A DNA stretch of 64,000 bases from Ancylobacter aquaticus (GTDB lineage: Bacteria > Pseudomonadota > Alphaproteobacteria > Rhizobiales > Xanthobacteraceae), in NCBI RefSeq assembly GCF_004339465.1, contig NZ_SMFY01000006.1:62001-126000 (forward strand), in the 5' to 3' direction. The position numbers and the translations under genes are program-made. Under the pieces are notes generated by a model that saw only the letters and a list, made by a program, of their open reading frames with translations, searched no databases and was not told where the DNA came from. Shown here one piece after another: positions 9,072 through 17,877 of the stretch. Position 1 is the stretch's first letter, and the number at the start of each line of letters is the position of its first letter.

Positions 9072-11441
9072 TCACCCCACCGCGCCCAGATGGCGGATCG
9101 GCCGCCCCGGCGCCATCGCCTGCACCGCGCGCACCATGCCCTGCGCGTCGATGCCGAAATGGCGGTAGAGATCGGCGATCGTGCCGGTCTGGCCGAAATG
9201 CTCCACCCCCAGCGCCCGCGCGCGATGGCCGTGCACCGAGCCGAGCCAGCCCAGCGTCGCCGGGTGGCCGTCCACCGCCGAGATGATGGCGCAGCCCGGC
9301 GGCACGGCGTCGAGCAGGGTTTCGACATGGGCGCGGGCCGCGTCGTCGCCGGCCTCGCGGGCGCGCTGCGCCGCCGTCCAGCCGCCATGCAGAATGTCGG
9401 CTGAGGTGACGGCGAGCAGGCCGACATCGCGCCGGTCCTCGGCGATTAGTCCCACTGCCTCGATGGCTTCCGGCGCCAGCGCGCCGGAATAGGCGATCAG
9501 CACCTGCGCATTCGGCCCCGGCCGGCGCAGCCAGTAGCCACCGTTGACGATATCGGCGGCCAGCGCGGCATCCATGGTCCGGCGCGGCTGCTCGATGGTG
9601 CGGGTGGAAAGCCGCAAATAGGCCGAGCCGCCATCCTCCGCCTGCACATGGGTGAAGGCGAAGCGCAGAATGACCGCGAGTTCGTCGACAAAGGCCGGCT
9701 CGAAACTCGCCAGCCCGTCCTGCGCCATGCCGATCAGCGGCGTGGCAATGGACTGGTGCGCCCCACCCTCCGGCGCCAGCGTCATCCCGGAAGGCGTGGC
9801 GGCGATGATGAAGCGGGCGTCCTGGTAGCAGGCATAGTTCAGCGCATCGAGCCCGCGCTCGATGAAGGGATCGTACAGCGTGCCGATGGGGAGCAGCCGC
9901 TCGCCGAACAGCGAGTGCGACAGGCCGAGCGCGGAGAGCAGCGTGAACAGGTTCATCTCGGCGATGCCGAGCTCCATGTGCTGGCCGCTGGGGGCGAACT
10001 CCCAATTATAGGTCGAGGGAATGCGCTCCTTCTTGAACGTGTCGGCCAGTTCCTCGCGGGCGAACAGCTTGCACCGGTTCACCCAGGCGCCGAGATTGGT
10101 GGAGACGGTGACATCGGGCGAGGTGGTGACGACGCGGCGGGCGAACAAATCGTCGCGCTTGCCGATCTCGTTCAGCAGCAGGCCGAAGCCCTGCTGGGTC
10201 GACATGGCCGGCTGCAGCGGCACGTCGAGCGTCGCCGGCACCTCGATCTTTGGCGGCTGGTGGCGGCGCGTGCCCCCGGCGCGGAACGGCACCGCGTCGA
10301 GAAAGGCCTGCAGCGTCGCTGGCGGCGTCTCCAGCCCCTCGAACAGGTCCCATTCATGGCCCTCGCGCACGTGGTGCCGGGCGCGCAGCGCCTCCATTTG
10401 CGTCGGCGTCATCAGCCCGGCATGGTTGTCCTTGTGGCCGGCGAGCGGCAGGCCGAAGCCCTTGATCGTGTAGGCGATGAAGCAGACCGGCCGGTCATGC
10501 GCGCGCGCCTGCTCGAAAGCCTCGACCAGCGAGGGAAGATCGTGCCCGCCGAGATTGCCCATCAGCGCCGCCAGTTCCTCGTCGGAACGGGCCTCGATCA
10601 ACGCGGTGACGTCGCCCTGGTCGCCGATATCGTCCATTAGCCGCCTGCGCCAGGCCTTGCCGCCCTGGAAGGTGAGGGCGGAGTAAAGCGGGTTCGGGCA
10701 GGTGTCGATCCAGCGCTTGAGCGCCTCGCCGCCCTTCTCCTTGAAGGCCGCCTGCTGGAGCTGGCCATATTTCAGGATGACCACATCCCAGCCGAAGCTG
10801 CGGAAGATCGATTCGAACCGCTCCCACAGCCCCTCGCGCACCACGGCGTCGAGGCTCTGCCTGTTGTAGTCGACGATCCACCAGGTGTTGCGCAGGCCGT
10901 GCTTCCAGCCCTCCAGCAGCGCCTCGAAAATGTTGCCCTCGTCCATCTCGGCATCGCCGACGAGCGCGATCATCTTGCCCTCGGGTCCGTGGCCCAGCCC
11001 CTTGGCGGCGAGATAGTCCTGCACCAGCGAGGCGAACAGCGTCTGCGCCACGCCGAGCCCGACCGAGCCGGTGGAAAAATCGACGTCGTCGATATCCTTG
11101 GTGCGCGAGGGGTAGGACTGCGCGCCCTTATAGGCGCGAAAATTCTCCAGCTTTTCCCGCGTCTGCTTGCCGGAGAGATACTGGATGGCGTGGAAGATCG
11201 GGCTCGCATGCGGCTTCACCGCCACCCGGTCCTGCGGCTGCAGCGCCTTCAGATAGAGCGCGGTCATGATGGTCGCCATGGAGGCGGAGGAGGCCTGATG
11301 GCCACCCACCTTCAGCCCGTCCGCATTGGGGCGGACATGGTTGGCGTTGTGGATGGTCCAGGTCGCCAGCCAGAGGATCTTGCGCTCCAGCTCCCTCAGG
11401 ATCGCGATGTTGTCGGCACTGTTTGCAGCGGTCTTGGCCAT
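9072..11441 (-). CDS. Thiamine-diphosphate E1 enzyme, homodimeric AceE/MdeB type (annotated elsewhere as transketolase)
   Basis: A 789-aa protein. The TPP domain has GGHQASSASMATIM, ASPIFHAIQYLSGK, GDAEMDEGNIFEA and NTWWIVDYNRQSLD, and the pyrimidine domain has QHMELGIAEMNLFTLLSALG. These are the hallmarks of homodimeric 2-oxo-acid dehydrogenase E1 subunits (AceE-like) and of the related enzymes next to Lrp regulators, such as MdeB of Pseudomonas. The start at 11441 (MAKTAAN) has GGAG 8 bp upstream; an in-frame ATG at 11465 is less well placed. It is divergent from an Lrp/AsnC gene, which suggests induction by an amino acid or its keto acid. The true substrate is not evident, and no E2 or E3 gene is nearby. 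Confidence 0.82.
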   Translation of the reverse strand: MAKTAANSADNIAILRELERKILWLATWTIHNANHVRPNADGLKVGGHQASSASMATIMTALYLKALQPQDRVAVKPHASPIFHAIQYLSGKQTREKLENFRAYKGAQSYPSRTKDIDDVDFSTGSVGLGVAQTLFASLVQDYLAAKGLGHGPEGKMIALVGDAEMDEGNIFEALLEGWKHGLRNTWWIVDYNRQSLDAVVREGLWERFESIFRSFGWDVVILKYGQLQQAAFKEKGGEALKRWIDTCPNPLYSALTFQGGKAWRRRLMDDIGDQGDVTALIEARSDEELAALMGNLGGHDLPSLVEAFEQARAHDRPVCFIAYTIKGFGLPLAGHKDNHAGLMTPTQMEALRARHHVREGHEWDLFEGLETPPATLQAFLDAVPFRAGGTRRHQPPKIEVPATLDVPLQPAMSTQQGFGLLLNEIGKRDDLFARRVVTTSPDVTVSTNLGAWVNRCKLFAREELADTFKKERIPSTYNWEFAPSGQHMELGIAEMNLFTLLSALGLSHSLFGERLLPIGTLYDPFIERGLDALNYACYQDARFIIAATPSGMTLAPEGGAHQSIATPLIGMAQDGLASFEPAFVDELAVILRFAFTHVQAEDGGSAYLRLSTRTIEQPRRTMDAALAADIVNGGYWLRRPGPNAQVLIAYSGALAPEAIEAVGLIAEDRRDVGLLAVTSADILHGGWTAAQRAREAGDDAARAHVETLLDAVPPGCAIISAVDGHPATLGWLGSVHGHRARALGVEHFGQTGTIADLYRHFGIDAQGMVRAVQAMAPGRPIRHLGAVG

Positions 11442-11570
11442 GGTCGGCGCTCCGGGCTCACCCATGACAAAAGCCTAGGCACAAGGCAAGGGCGTTTGGA
11501 GCTATTCAGGGTCGCTACACCGGCCTATCGTGGCAGAAGCCGCCACGTAAAGCCCGCTGGATAGTGTTTC
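11442..11570. promoter_or_regulatory. Divergent promoter region with candidate Lrp-type operator
   Basis: The 129 bp separate the E1-like gene from its divergent Lrp/AsnC regulator. A perfect 6-bp inverted repeat, CGTGGC-7-GCCACG, lies at 11529-11547, 24 bp before the regulator start, and could be its autoregulatory site. The placement is suggestive only, and no convincing -35/-10 pair can be called. Confidence 0.4.
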
Positions 11571-12041
11571 ATGCCAAATCCGAAGATCGACGCCATCGAC
11601 CGGAAAATCCTCGCGCTCCTCCAGCAGGACGCGCACACGACGATGGAGAAGCTCGCGGCGGAGGTCGGCCTCTCTCCCTCGCCCTGCGCCCGGCGGGTAC
11701 GTAATCTGGAAGCCGCCGGCGTCATCAAGCGCTACGTCGCCGTCGTGGACCAGGACAAGGTCGGTCTGCCGGTCAGCGTCTTTGCCTCGATCAAGCTGGA
11801 GCGTCAGCGCGAGGACGAGCTCGACCGCTTCGCCCGCGCCATCGCCCACTGGCCGGAAATCGTCGAGTGCTATCTGATGACCGGCCAGCGGGATTATCTG
11901 CTGCGCATCGTGGTCAAGGACCTGCCTGCCTATGAGGTATTCCTCAAGCGTACCCTCACCCGGCTCGACGGCGTGGCCTCCATCGAATCGAGCTTCGCGC
12001 TCAGCCAGTTGAAGCACGCCCAGGCGCTGCCGATCGAGTGA
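11571..12041 (+). CDS. Lrp/AsnC-family transcriptional regulator
   Basis: A 156-aa protein of standard length. An N-terminal helix-turn-helix (IDRKILALLQQDAHTTMEKLAAEVGLSPS is the start of the wHTH region, residues 7-60) is followed by an RAM/AsnC ligand-binding domain containing the typical ECYLMTGQRDYLLRIVVKDL segment. Such proteins bind an amino acid and usually control the adjacent divergent metabolic gene, here the E1-type TPP enzyme. The stop is 9 bp from the convergent FkbM gene. Confidence 0.93.
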   Translation: MPNPKIDAIDRKILALLQQDAHTTMEKLAAEVGLSPSPCARRVRNLEAAGVIKRYVAVVDQDKVGLPVSVFASIKLERQREDELDRFARAIAHWPEIVECYLMTGQRDYLLRIVVKDLPAYEVFLKRTLTRLDGVASIESSFALSQLKHAQALPIE

Positions 12042-12049
12042 TGGCGGGT

Positions 12050-12949
12050 TCAGGAGGCCGTAAGTGCCGCGCGTCCGTGCCGTTCCGCCTGGCTCATCAT
12101 CGCCTTCCGAAACACCACCACCTTTTCCCGGTGAATCAGAACGATATTCCGGTTTTCGTGCTCTTGGCCGCCGGAGAGGTCGATTTCGGAGAGATCGAAA
12201 ACATCGAGTCCGATGTAGCCACTCCGCCGCAGGATCGAGCGCGCCTCCATATGCGACGTGGGCGAACCAAGCCATTCGCAGAGAATGACGCACTCCCCTC
12301 GCGCGAGCACTTCCGTCGCGCCGCGAATGACCTCACCCTCATAGCCTTCGACATCGAGTTTGATGCTCTTGGGATAGACGTGGTGCTGCCGGCAGAATTC
12401 GTCCAGCGACGTGACCGGAACCTTATAGCTGGTTTTGGGGACGTTCAGGAATCCGGGATCCAGCGACGCGCTGTAGGCGTTCTCGCCGCCGGGATCGTGG
12501 ATCGGCAGTTCCCCGCCCTCACGACCGACGGCCACCTGCACCACGGTCACGTCGAGACCGCTCGCGGCGATGCTTTGGGCGGCTTTCTCGGCGATGCGGG
12601 CTACGGGCTCGAAGGCAAAAACGCGACTTGCCGGCGCAAGGCACTTGGCCGACAGGGCGAATGTCGCGGTGTTGGCGCCGATATCCAGTATGTCGCCGCC
12701 ACTCTCGACCATGGCCGCCCAGCACCGGCGCTCCAGCGGTTCATGGCCGTCCCAGCCGCGCCAAGCCAATTCGTTCTCTACACGGTCGCCCCAGGAATAG
12801 AGAGTCACCTCACGGCTTGACGGAAAGCGGATAGTAAAGGGGCCGACAAAGTGGAGATGCTTGAACACGGTTTCCGGGGGCACGTATCCCGTCAGGGTCT
12901 TTAGCCAGAGGAAGACGCGGGCAGCGACAAAACGGATGTGTTCCTTCAT
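12050..12949 (-). CDS. FkbM-family SAM-dependent methyltransferase
   Basis: A protein of about 299 aa from the ATG at 12949; a TTG at 13024 would add 25 residues but has no clear ribosome site. The SAM-binding motif I is DILDIGANTATFAL. The FkbM-specific region KSIKLDVEGYEGEVIRGA is present, as is the ENRNIVLIHR C-terminal strand. Members in polysaccharide clusters O-methylate sugars, which fits the genes at 1-9 kb, although the Lrp and E1 genes lie between. The acceptor is unknown. Confidence 0.85.
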   Translation of the reverse strand: MKEHIRFVAARVFLWLKTLTGYVPPETVFKHLHFVGPFTIRFPSSREVTLYSWGDRVENELAWRGWDGHEPLERRCWAAMVESGGDILDIGANTATFALSAKCLAPASRVFAFEPVARIAEKAAQSIAASGLDVTVVQVAVGREGGELPIHDPGGENAYSASLDPGFLNVPKTSYKVPVTSLDEFCRQHHVYPKSIKLDVEGYEGEVIRGATEVLARGECVILCEWLGSPTSHMEARSILRRSGYIGLDVFDLSEIDLSGGQEHENRNIVLIHREKVVVFRKAMMSQAERHGRAALTAS

Positions 12950-13128
12950 TGCACATTTGCCGCCAACAAGCTCAAGGGGCGATCCTTGCACGACGAGAGT
13001 GGACTGTCCCACGATGCCTGTCAAACACCGCCCCGCCGCGCGGCGAATGGTACCTGTCCGTCGTCAACACATTTGGCACAATTCAAGGTGTAGAACAGCG
13101 GAGTGTGGTCTTCGTCTGAGGGGTGATG

Positions 13129-15063
13129 TTAGGCGGCGGGCTTGCGGTGCTGCAAGCGCCGATGCTCGATGGTCTGTCGCTTGATCCTTTCTCGCTGTTT
13201 GATGATGGAAGCGGCCCTGCCGACATAAGCATCGGCGGGCGTCACGTTACTCAGGCTCTCGTGATAACGCTGGTGATTGTAGTGCTCGACGCAGGCCTAG
13301 ATCTGGCTCTGAGGTCGCCGGACAGGAAATAGTTATCCAGCAGACTGCGGTCCTTCAGGGTCTGCTAGCACTCGATCTTGCCCTGGGTTTGCGGGTGCGT
13401 CGGGGCGCCGCGCACGTGGCGCATTCTCCGTGCCTAGTGGATGACTCCAACGCTTGGAACTCTCTGTTCTTGGCTACGATGATGGCATGCGGATCGGTGC
13501 ACCAGATGAAGGGCTTCGGGGTCTGGTTGTGTTCGCCGATGAAGCGGTTGATGGCGGCCTGGAGATCGACGACGGAGCGGAGGACGCCATTGTGCAGCCG
13601 CCTGCGCGTCAGGACGGCGAAGAAGCCCTCCACCGCGTTCAGCCAGGAACTGGAGGTGGGCGTGAAGTGGAAGGTCCAGCGCGGATGGCGGTCAACGCAG
13701 GCCCGCACCTTCTCGTGCTTGTGGGCAGCGTAGTTATCGAGAATGACGTGGACGAGCCTGCCGGCCGGGATGTCGGGATCGAGGGCGTTGAGGAAGCGGA
13801 TGAACTCGTGGTGCCGATAGCGCTGCATGTTCCGCCCGAACACCGCGCCGGTCAGGACATCGAGTGCAGCGAACAGGGTGGTGGTGCCGTTGCGCTTGTA
13901 GTCGTGGGTCAGGGTGGCGCCGCGGCCGTTCTTCAGCGGCAGTCCGGGTTGGGCGGTCGAGCGCCTGGATCTACGACGTCTCGTCGATGCCCAGCACCAG
14001 GGCATGGGCCGGCGGGCTGACATAGAGCCCAACCACGTCATGCAGCCTCTCGGCAAAGGCGGGATCGTTCGAGAGCTTGAACTGGCGCCAGCGATGGGGG
14101 GCCGGGCCATGGGTTTTCCAGATCTTCCGCACCGTGGAGACGGCCAGCCCCGCGACTTTGGCCATGGCCCGCGTGGTCCTCTGGGTGGCCTCATGGGGCG
14201 GCGGCTTCAGCGTCAGCGCAACCACGGCCGAGGCCTTGTCCTGCGCCACCAGGGCCTTGCCCGGCGGCCGCGTCCTGTCACGCAGCAGCCCCTCGACGCC
14301 TTCCGCCATGAAGCGGGCCTGCCAGCGACAGACGGTGGTCTTCGTCGTGCCGGTCTGCGCCATGATGGCGTGGGTGCCGACGCCGTCGGCGCTCATGAGC
14401 ACGATCCGGGCGCGCCAGACGTGCTTCTGCGGGGTATTGCGATCCGCGACCAGTGCGTCAAGCCGCCGCCGGTCCGCCTCGCCGAGAGTGATTGTGATCC
14501 CGTCGCGCATGCGCCAGACAAGCACAGGTTGGCGCCAAACGGAATCCTCCAACGGACTCCGTCTCGGTAAAACCACTAGATATTCCGCCCGTTCGCCAGC
14601 GATGTAGCCGGGCCGTTATCGCGGAGCAGCCTGGTCTTGTGCCTTACGGTGGCGTTGTTGCAGCCCAAGGCCTTGAGGGCGACGTCGAGCGCGTTGGTCA
14701 CGTCCTCGGCTCTCATGTTGTTGCAGAGCTTCCAGGCGATGATGTCGCGCGAGAAGTCGTCGAGCACGGTCGACATGTACATCCAGCCCCATCCGATGAT
14801 CTTGAAGTAGGTAAAGGCGGTCTGCCACATCTCGTTCGGCCGCGTGGTTCTGGTGTGGAACTGGTCGGCGGCTTTGATCGCGACATATGCCGGGCCGGCG
14901 ATCAGGTTGTGCCCCTTCAACAGGCGTTAAACCATAGCTTCGGATACAAGATAGTGGCGTTCGTTGGTAAATCGCACGGCAAGTTCGCGAGGAGACAACT
15001 CGCTGCAATCCAGGCCCATCTCGACGATCTGATCCTGAACGTCGGGTGGTGTATCCAAGGGTG
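13129..15063 (-). pseudogene. IS3-family transposase (orfB, DDE integrase core), decayed and interrupted by IS630
   Basis: Two parts of one gene flank the IS630 insertion. The upstream part (about 15063 to 14577) reads CSELSPRELAVRFTNERHYL, then has a TAA in frame before RLLKGHNLI, and continues PNEMWQTAFTYFKIIGWGW...LDDFSRDIIAWKL to RDNGP, where a one-base shift occurs. The downstream part (13434 to 13129) reads MRHVRGAPTHPQTQGKIE, has a TAG where KIERW is expected, and ends HYNHQRYHESLSNVTPADAY...RRLQHRKPAA. These are the catalytic D and E segments of an IS3-type integrase core. With at least two stops, a shift and an insertion, it is inactive. Confidence 0.8.
13437..14576 (-). mobile_element. 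IS630-family element with frameshifted transposase, inserted in the IS3-type transposase
   Basis: The element is flanked by TA dinucleotides (13435-36 and 14577-78) and begins and ends with GTGG/CCAC, as expected for IS630, which duplicates TA. The transposase starts at about 14502 (MRDGITITLGEADRRRLDA) with helix-turn-helix segments (GTTKTTVCRWQARFMAEGV). It reaches the first catalytic aspartate at LVLGIDET, shifts frame near 13970, and continues PGLPLKNGRGATLTHDYKRNG, HVILDNYAAHKHEKV and SSSWLNAVEGFF. The last glutamate motif is therefore present but out of frame. The element is inactive unless programmed frameshifting restores the frame. Confidence 0.82.
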
Positions 15064-15143
15064 ATCATCGGCGATTGCCATTTGGGAGCGGTTGCCGTTT
15101 GGGTTTGAGTTGCGAACGCAATCCGTGAATCGATGGCCTTCCC

Positions 15144-15393
15144 ATGGCTGACGAGATGATGAACTTGCGCGGGCTACGGGAGAAGAGCTCGCCGCCGCTC
15201 TTCTGCGCGAGATGATCGGCTTTGCTGTCCAGCGCCTGATGGAGCCGGAGGTGTGCGGCCTTCCCGACTGGCTGCAGCGAGAACAGCCCGGAGGGCCTAA
15301 CCCAACGGCCGGCTATCGCGAGAGCGACCGGCTACGCGTGCCGGCCCGCTGGGGCTGCGCATCCCCAATCCGTGCAAGGGTCCGTATTTCTTG
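15144..15393 (+). pseudogene. IS256-family transposase fragment (degenerate)
   Basis: A decayed N-terminal piece resembles ADEMMNLR, LLREMIGFAVQRLMEPEV and a trace of NGYRESDRLR, matching in order the more complete copies at 44.2 and 49.7 kb. Several frameshifts and deletions are needed to follow the protein. It stops before the catalytic core. Confidence 0.6.
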
Positions 15394-15439
15394 TTTTCCT
15401 TGAGCCGCGAGGCATCGCCGACAAGGCTCTGCGGGATCA

Positions 15440-16087
15440 GATCAGTTGCGCAGTGCTGTGGCGACGACGGGATCGCCGAAGACGTCGCCCTACGCGGCGA
15501 ATCCTCAATTGGAGCTCAGGAACCTGGCGCCGCGCTCCAAGCAGGCGTTGACAAGCTGGAAGAAGAGATTTTGCCGCCGACGATGACCGGGAGATAGCCC
15601 ATCTCGTAGAAGACGGGCAGCTTGGCGGCCAAAGAAGCGGATGCGTTCTTGCAGGCGCCCCTCGCGCTAGGTCGGGCGAGTGCCGCGATGGTCGGCGAGC
15701 GTCCAGAAGTAGACGCTCTTGCCCGCCTTGACGGCCTCGACGCCGAGATCGGTCGCGAGGTGGCTCTTGCCGATCTCCGGCGGTCCGAGGAGGTGGATGA
15801 CCTCGGGGCGTTCGATGAAGCCGAAGCCGGCTAGGCTCTTTTGGCGAGCCGCCCCATCGTAAGGCCGTCTTGATTTGGCTGTTATCGCGCAGCGTTAGCT
15901 CCTCAGACAGGAGGACGTCGATGGCTTCGACAGCGCAAAGCTCGTCCTGTTCGAGGCGACGCACGACATGGTCGAGCGCCCCGAGGGCCCGCGTTATCCT
16001 GAGGCCGACCAGATCGTGCGGATGCGGTCGACGGCGGGTTTCGAGCCGGAAATGAACGTCATGTTCATGTCCGTCTCGCCTGCGCAA
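15440..16087 (-). pseudogene. IS21 istB remnant
   Basis: On the minus strand the frame reads HVVRRLEQDELCAVEAIDV and LLSEELTLRDNSQIKTAL, an IstB N-terminus. After a deletion and frame changes it continues as a degenerate Walker A (GPPEIGKSHLATDLGVEAVK), REGRLQERIRFF, YEMGYLPVIVGGK and later fragments. Many stops and shifts are present. It follows the istA tail at 16096-16596 in the order normal for IS21, so both belong to one dead element. Confidence 0.68.
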
Positions 16088-16095
16088 GGATCCGC

Positions 16096-16596
16096 TTACG
16101 GCGTCATGAAAAGCGAGTGGGCGCTGGGCGACCTTGTCACCGCTTCCATGAAACAGAATGTGGCTGCCGCCGGCGTGCGCGACCGGGTGCGCTGTGCGCG
16201 GCGACGATTCCGAAGGTCGATCCGCTGTTGGTTCCGTCCTTCGAGCACCTGGTGAACGGCAATGACATTGCCATGCTCGAAAATCCGAATCTCGTCGGCG
16301 AGGGGTTGAAGTTCGACGGAGCGTTGCCTGGCTGCGGGCACGCTGTAGGCATTACCGCCAACGCTGACTACGCCCTCCCGGGAGATACGGCGTTCCAGGG
16401 GCAGAACGGTGCCGGCGGGCGGGTCGGCCGCGAGATCGCCGGCTGGGGAGCCTAATCCGGGGATGATCTGGTGGCGCTCGACCATGCCCGGCTCGCTCCG
16501 ATGGCCGAGGCGGCATCGCGCCCTTCGTCGGTGCCGACTCCGTAAAGGTCGTCCTGATCGAGCACGCCCGCCGGCCTGCGCCACTACCAGCCCCAA
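16096..16596 (-). pseudogene. IS21 istA C-terminal remnant
   Basis: Around codons 65-130 of this minus-strand frame the text is LPLERRISREGVVSVGGNAY, SVPAARQRSVELQPLADEIR and IFEHGNVIAVHQVLEGRNQQ. This is the beta-rich C-terminal domain of IstA proteins. The catalytic domain is absent. The left part of the frame (16,450-16,596) is not recognisable. Confidence 0.65.
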
Positions 16597-16685
16597 CTAA
16601 AGTGAAAGGCAGATAATATTCCACTTATATCAAAGGGGCAAAAGTTAAACCCGGTTTAAGGTCGGCGTAAAAATTCTTTTAATTA

Positions 16686-16928
16686 CTAATTGTAATAGTT
16701 TTTATAAATAATAATAGATAAAATAAATAAAATAGCCGAAAGTGCAGCAAAAATAGACGCATAATGCAATAAATCAGAATCAACAACGATTGTTTTTCGA
16801 TAAACTCTCAGCATAATATACAAAAATAACAACAAAAAACTTAATGAAAAATATATACATATCCACCAAATAATTACCAAAGCAAAATTTGCAATGTAGA
16901 TGATGACATATTCCGTTTTATATAGCAT
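16686..16928 (-). CDS. Hypothetical small membrane protein in AT-rich island
   Basis: An 80-aa frame starting MLYKTEYVIIYIANFALVII. Two to three hydrophobic segments are visible (about residues 8-38 and 56-75), rich in I, L, F and Y. The DNA here (about 16,610-16,960) is strikingly AT-rich compared with everything around it, which points to acquisition from a low-GC source. No homologue is recognised and no strong ribosome-binding site is seen, so coding status is uncertain. It lies between two IS relics. Confidence 0.35.
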   Translation of the reverse strand: MLYKTEYVIIYIANFALVIIWWICIYFSLSFLLLFLYIMLRVYRKTIVVDSDLLHYASIFAALSAILFILSIIIYKNYYN

Positions 16929-17028
16929 AATATTTTCTCAAAATTGCGACTCTAAATTGCCTGATTTTATCTCATACATTTCGATGAAATTGTCCATCGT
17001 CAGCGCGTCCGGCACAACTCGCGGCGTA

Positions 17029-17112
17029 GATTGCCGGAGTGTGGTCTTCGTCTTGGGGCGATGTTAGGCGGCGAGCTTGCGGTGCTGCAAGCGTCGATGT
17101 TCGATCGTCTTG
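17029..17112 (-). repeat. Second copy of the IS3-type element's 3' end
   Basis: This stretch repeats 13,093-13,170 closely: GAGTGTGGTCTTCGTC, then the stop region and the codons for the transposase tail IEHRRLQHRKLAA. Similarity ends at about 17,112. It is a solo end of the same IS3-type family, probably left after recombination or deletion. Confidence 0.7.
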
Positions 17113-17877
17113 CCCGCCGTCAGCACCGAATAATACGCTGCTTGACATCGTCGACGGCCTGATGGGCTTCCCCGATGCAGTCTGAGGCGCGGTTCCCGGG
17201 GCGACACCCAGCTTGGGCGCCTGGCCCGCTATGCTCGCAGCAGTCCGACGAGGCTCCACGCAGAGCCCCTGATGCAGTCTGCGCCATCGCCGGCTTCCTC
17301 TCTGAAGGTACGGGAGCCGATATGCTTGGGATAGCGACGGACCTTCTCAGGCCATCGCCGAGCACGGATGCGCTGCCCACTGACAGTCCGCAGTCGGCTC
17401 TAGTCCGCCTTACCGGCAAAGCAGCCGAAATGACACAGCCGGAGACTTCGAGCTTCGTCGTCGAGCGGAGCGGTCGAGCCCGATGTTTACAGTCACTATC
17501 CAGCGTCTGCTCCGGAGCCCCCTGATGCTCAAAAGTGCACGTTGGCCGTGTGTCTTTTGTGTTGCATCCAGGCAACGCCCCCAGAGATAATCGATGGTAT
17601 CATATGAAGATAGAAAACGAGAGTTAATCCAACTCCTAAATTGACCGGTCGCGGTGCGTATAGAAATCTTTCTAATCCAAGGCTTTGATAACTCTTGGAG
17701 GTATCTCGATAAATCATCCAATCACGTTCTTTGTTCTACAATTTATGTGCGCCTTACCAGGATGCCGTAGTCGATTAATTGATTTTAATCTCCGCTCAAT
17801 ATATCTCGAACATGGTTTCAACTCCGGTGCATCTTGCGTGCAGGTCGGAAGCGTGGCGCGATACGTGGGGAATGACG
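17113..17877. other. Intergenic stretch without recognised gene; upstream region of the autotransporter
   Basis: From 17,113 to about 17,520 the DNA is GC-rich. Open frames exist on both strands, but no protein family is recognised and codon usage is unconvincing. From about 17,525 to 17,830 the DNA becomes AT-rich, with a 62-codon minus-strand frame (17529-17717) of no recognisable type. The promoter of the autotransporter should lie in this AT-rich part. A TTGATT word near 17,778 and TATATC near 17,799 are weak candidates with a short spacer. Confidence 0.4.

Noticed and set aside
13123..13332. 69-codon plus-strand frame with a hydrophobic middle (VTQALVITLVIVVLD)
   Set aside because: The minus strand here encodes the conserved tail of an IS3-type transposase (HYNHQRYHESLSNVTPADAY), so the frame is a shadow.
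15870..16055. Plus-strand frames around 15.6-16.5 kb
   Set aside because: They are antisense to istA and istB remnants identified on the minus strand.
17120..17575. 151-codon minus-strand frame between the IS3 end and the autotransporter
   Set aside because: It has no recognisable family and no ribosome site, and its Cys/Ser/Arg-rich content is typical of a non-coding frame. Left as unassigned.
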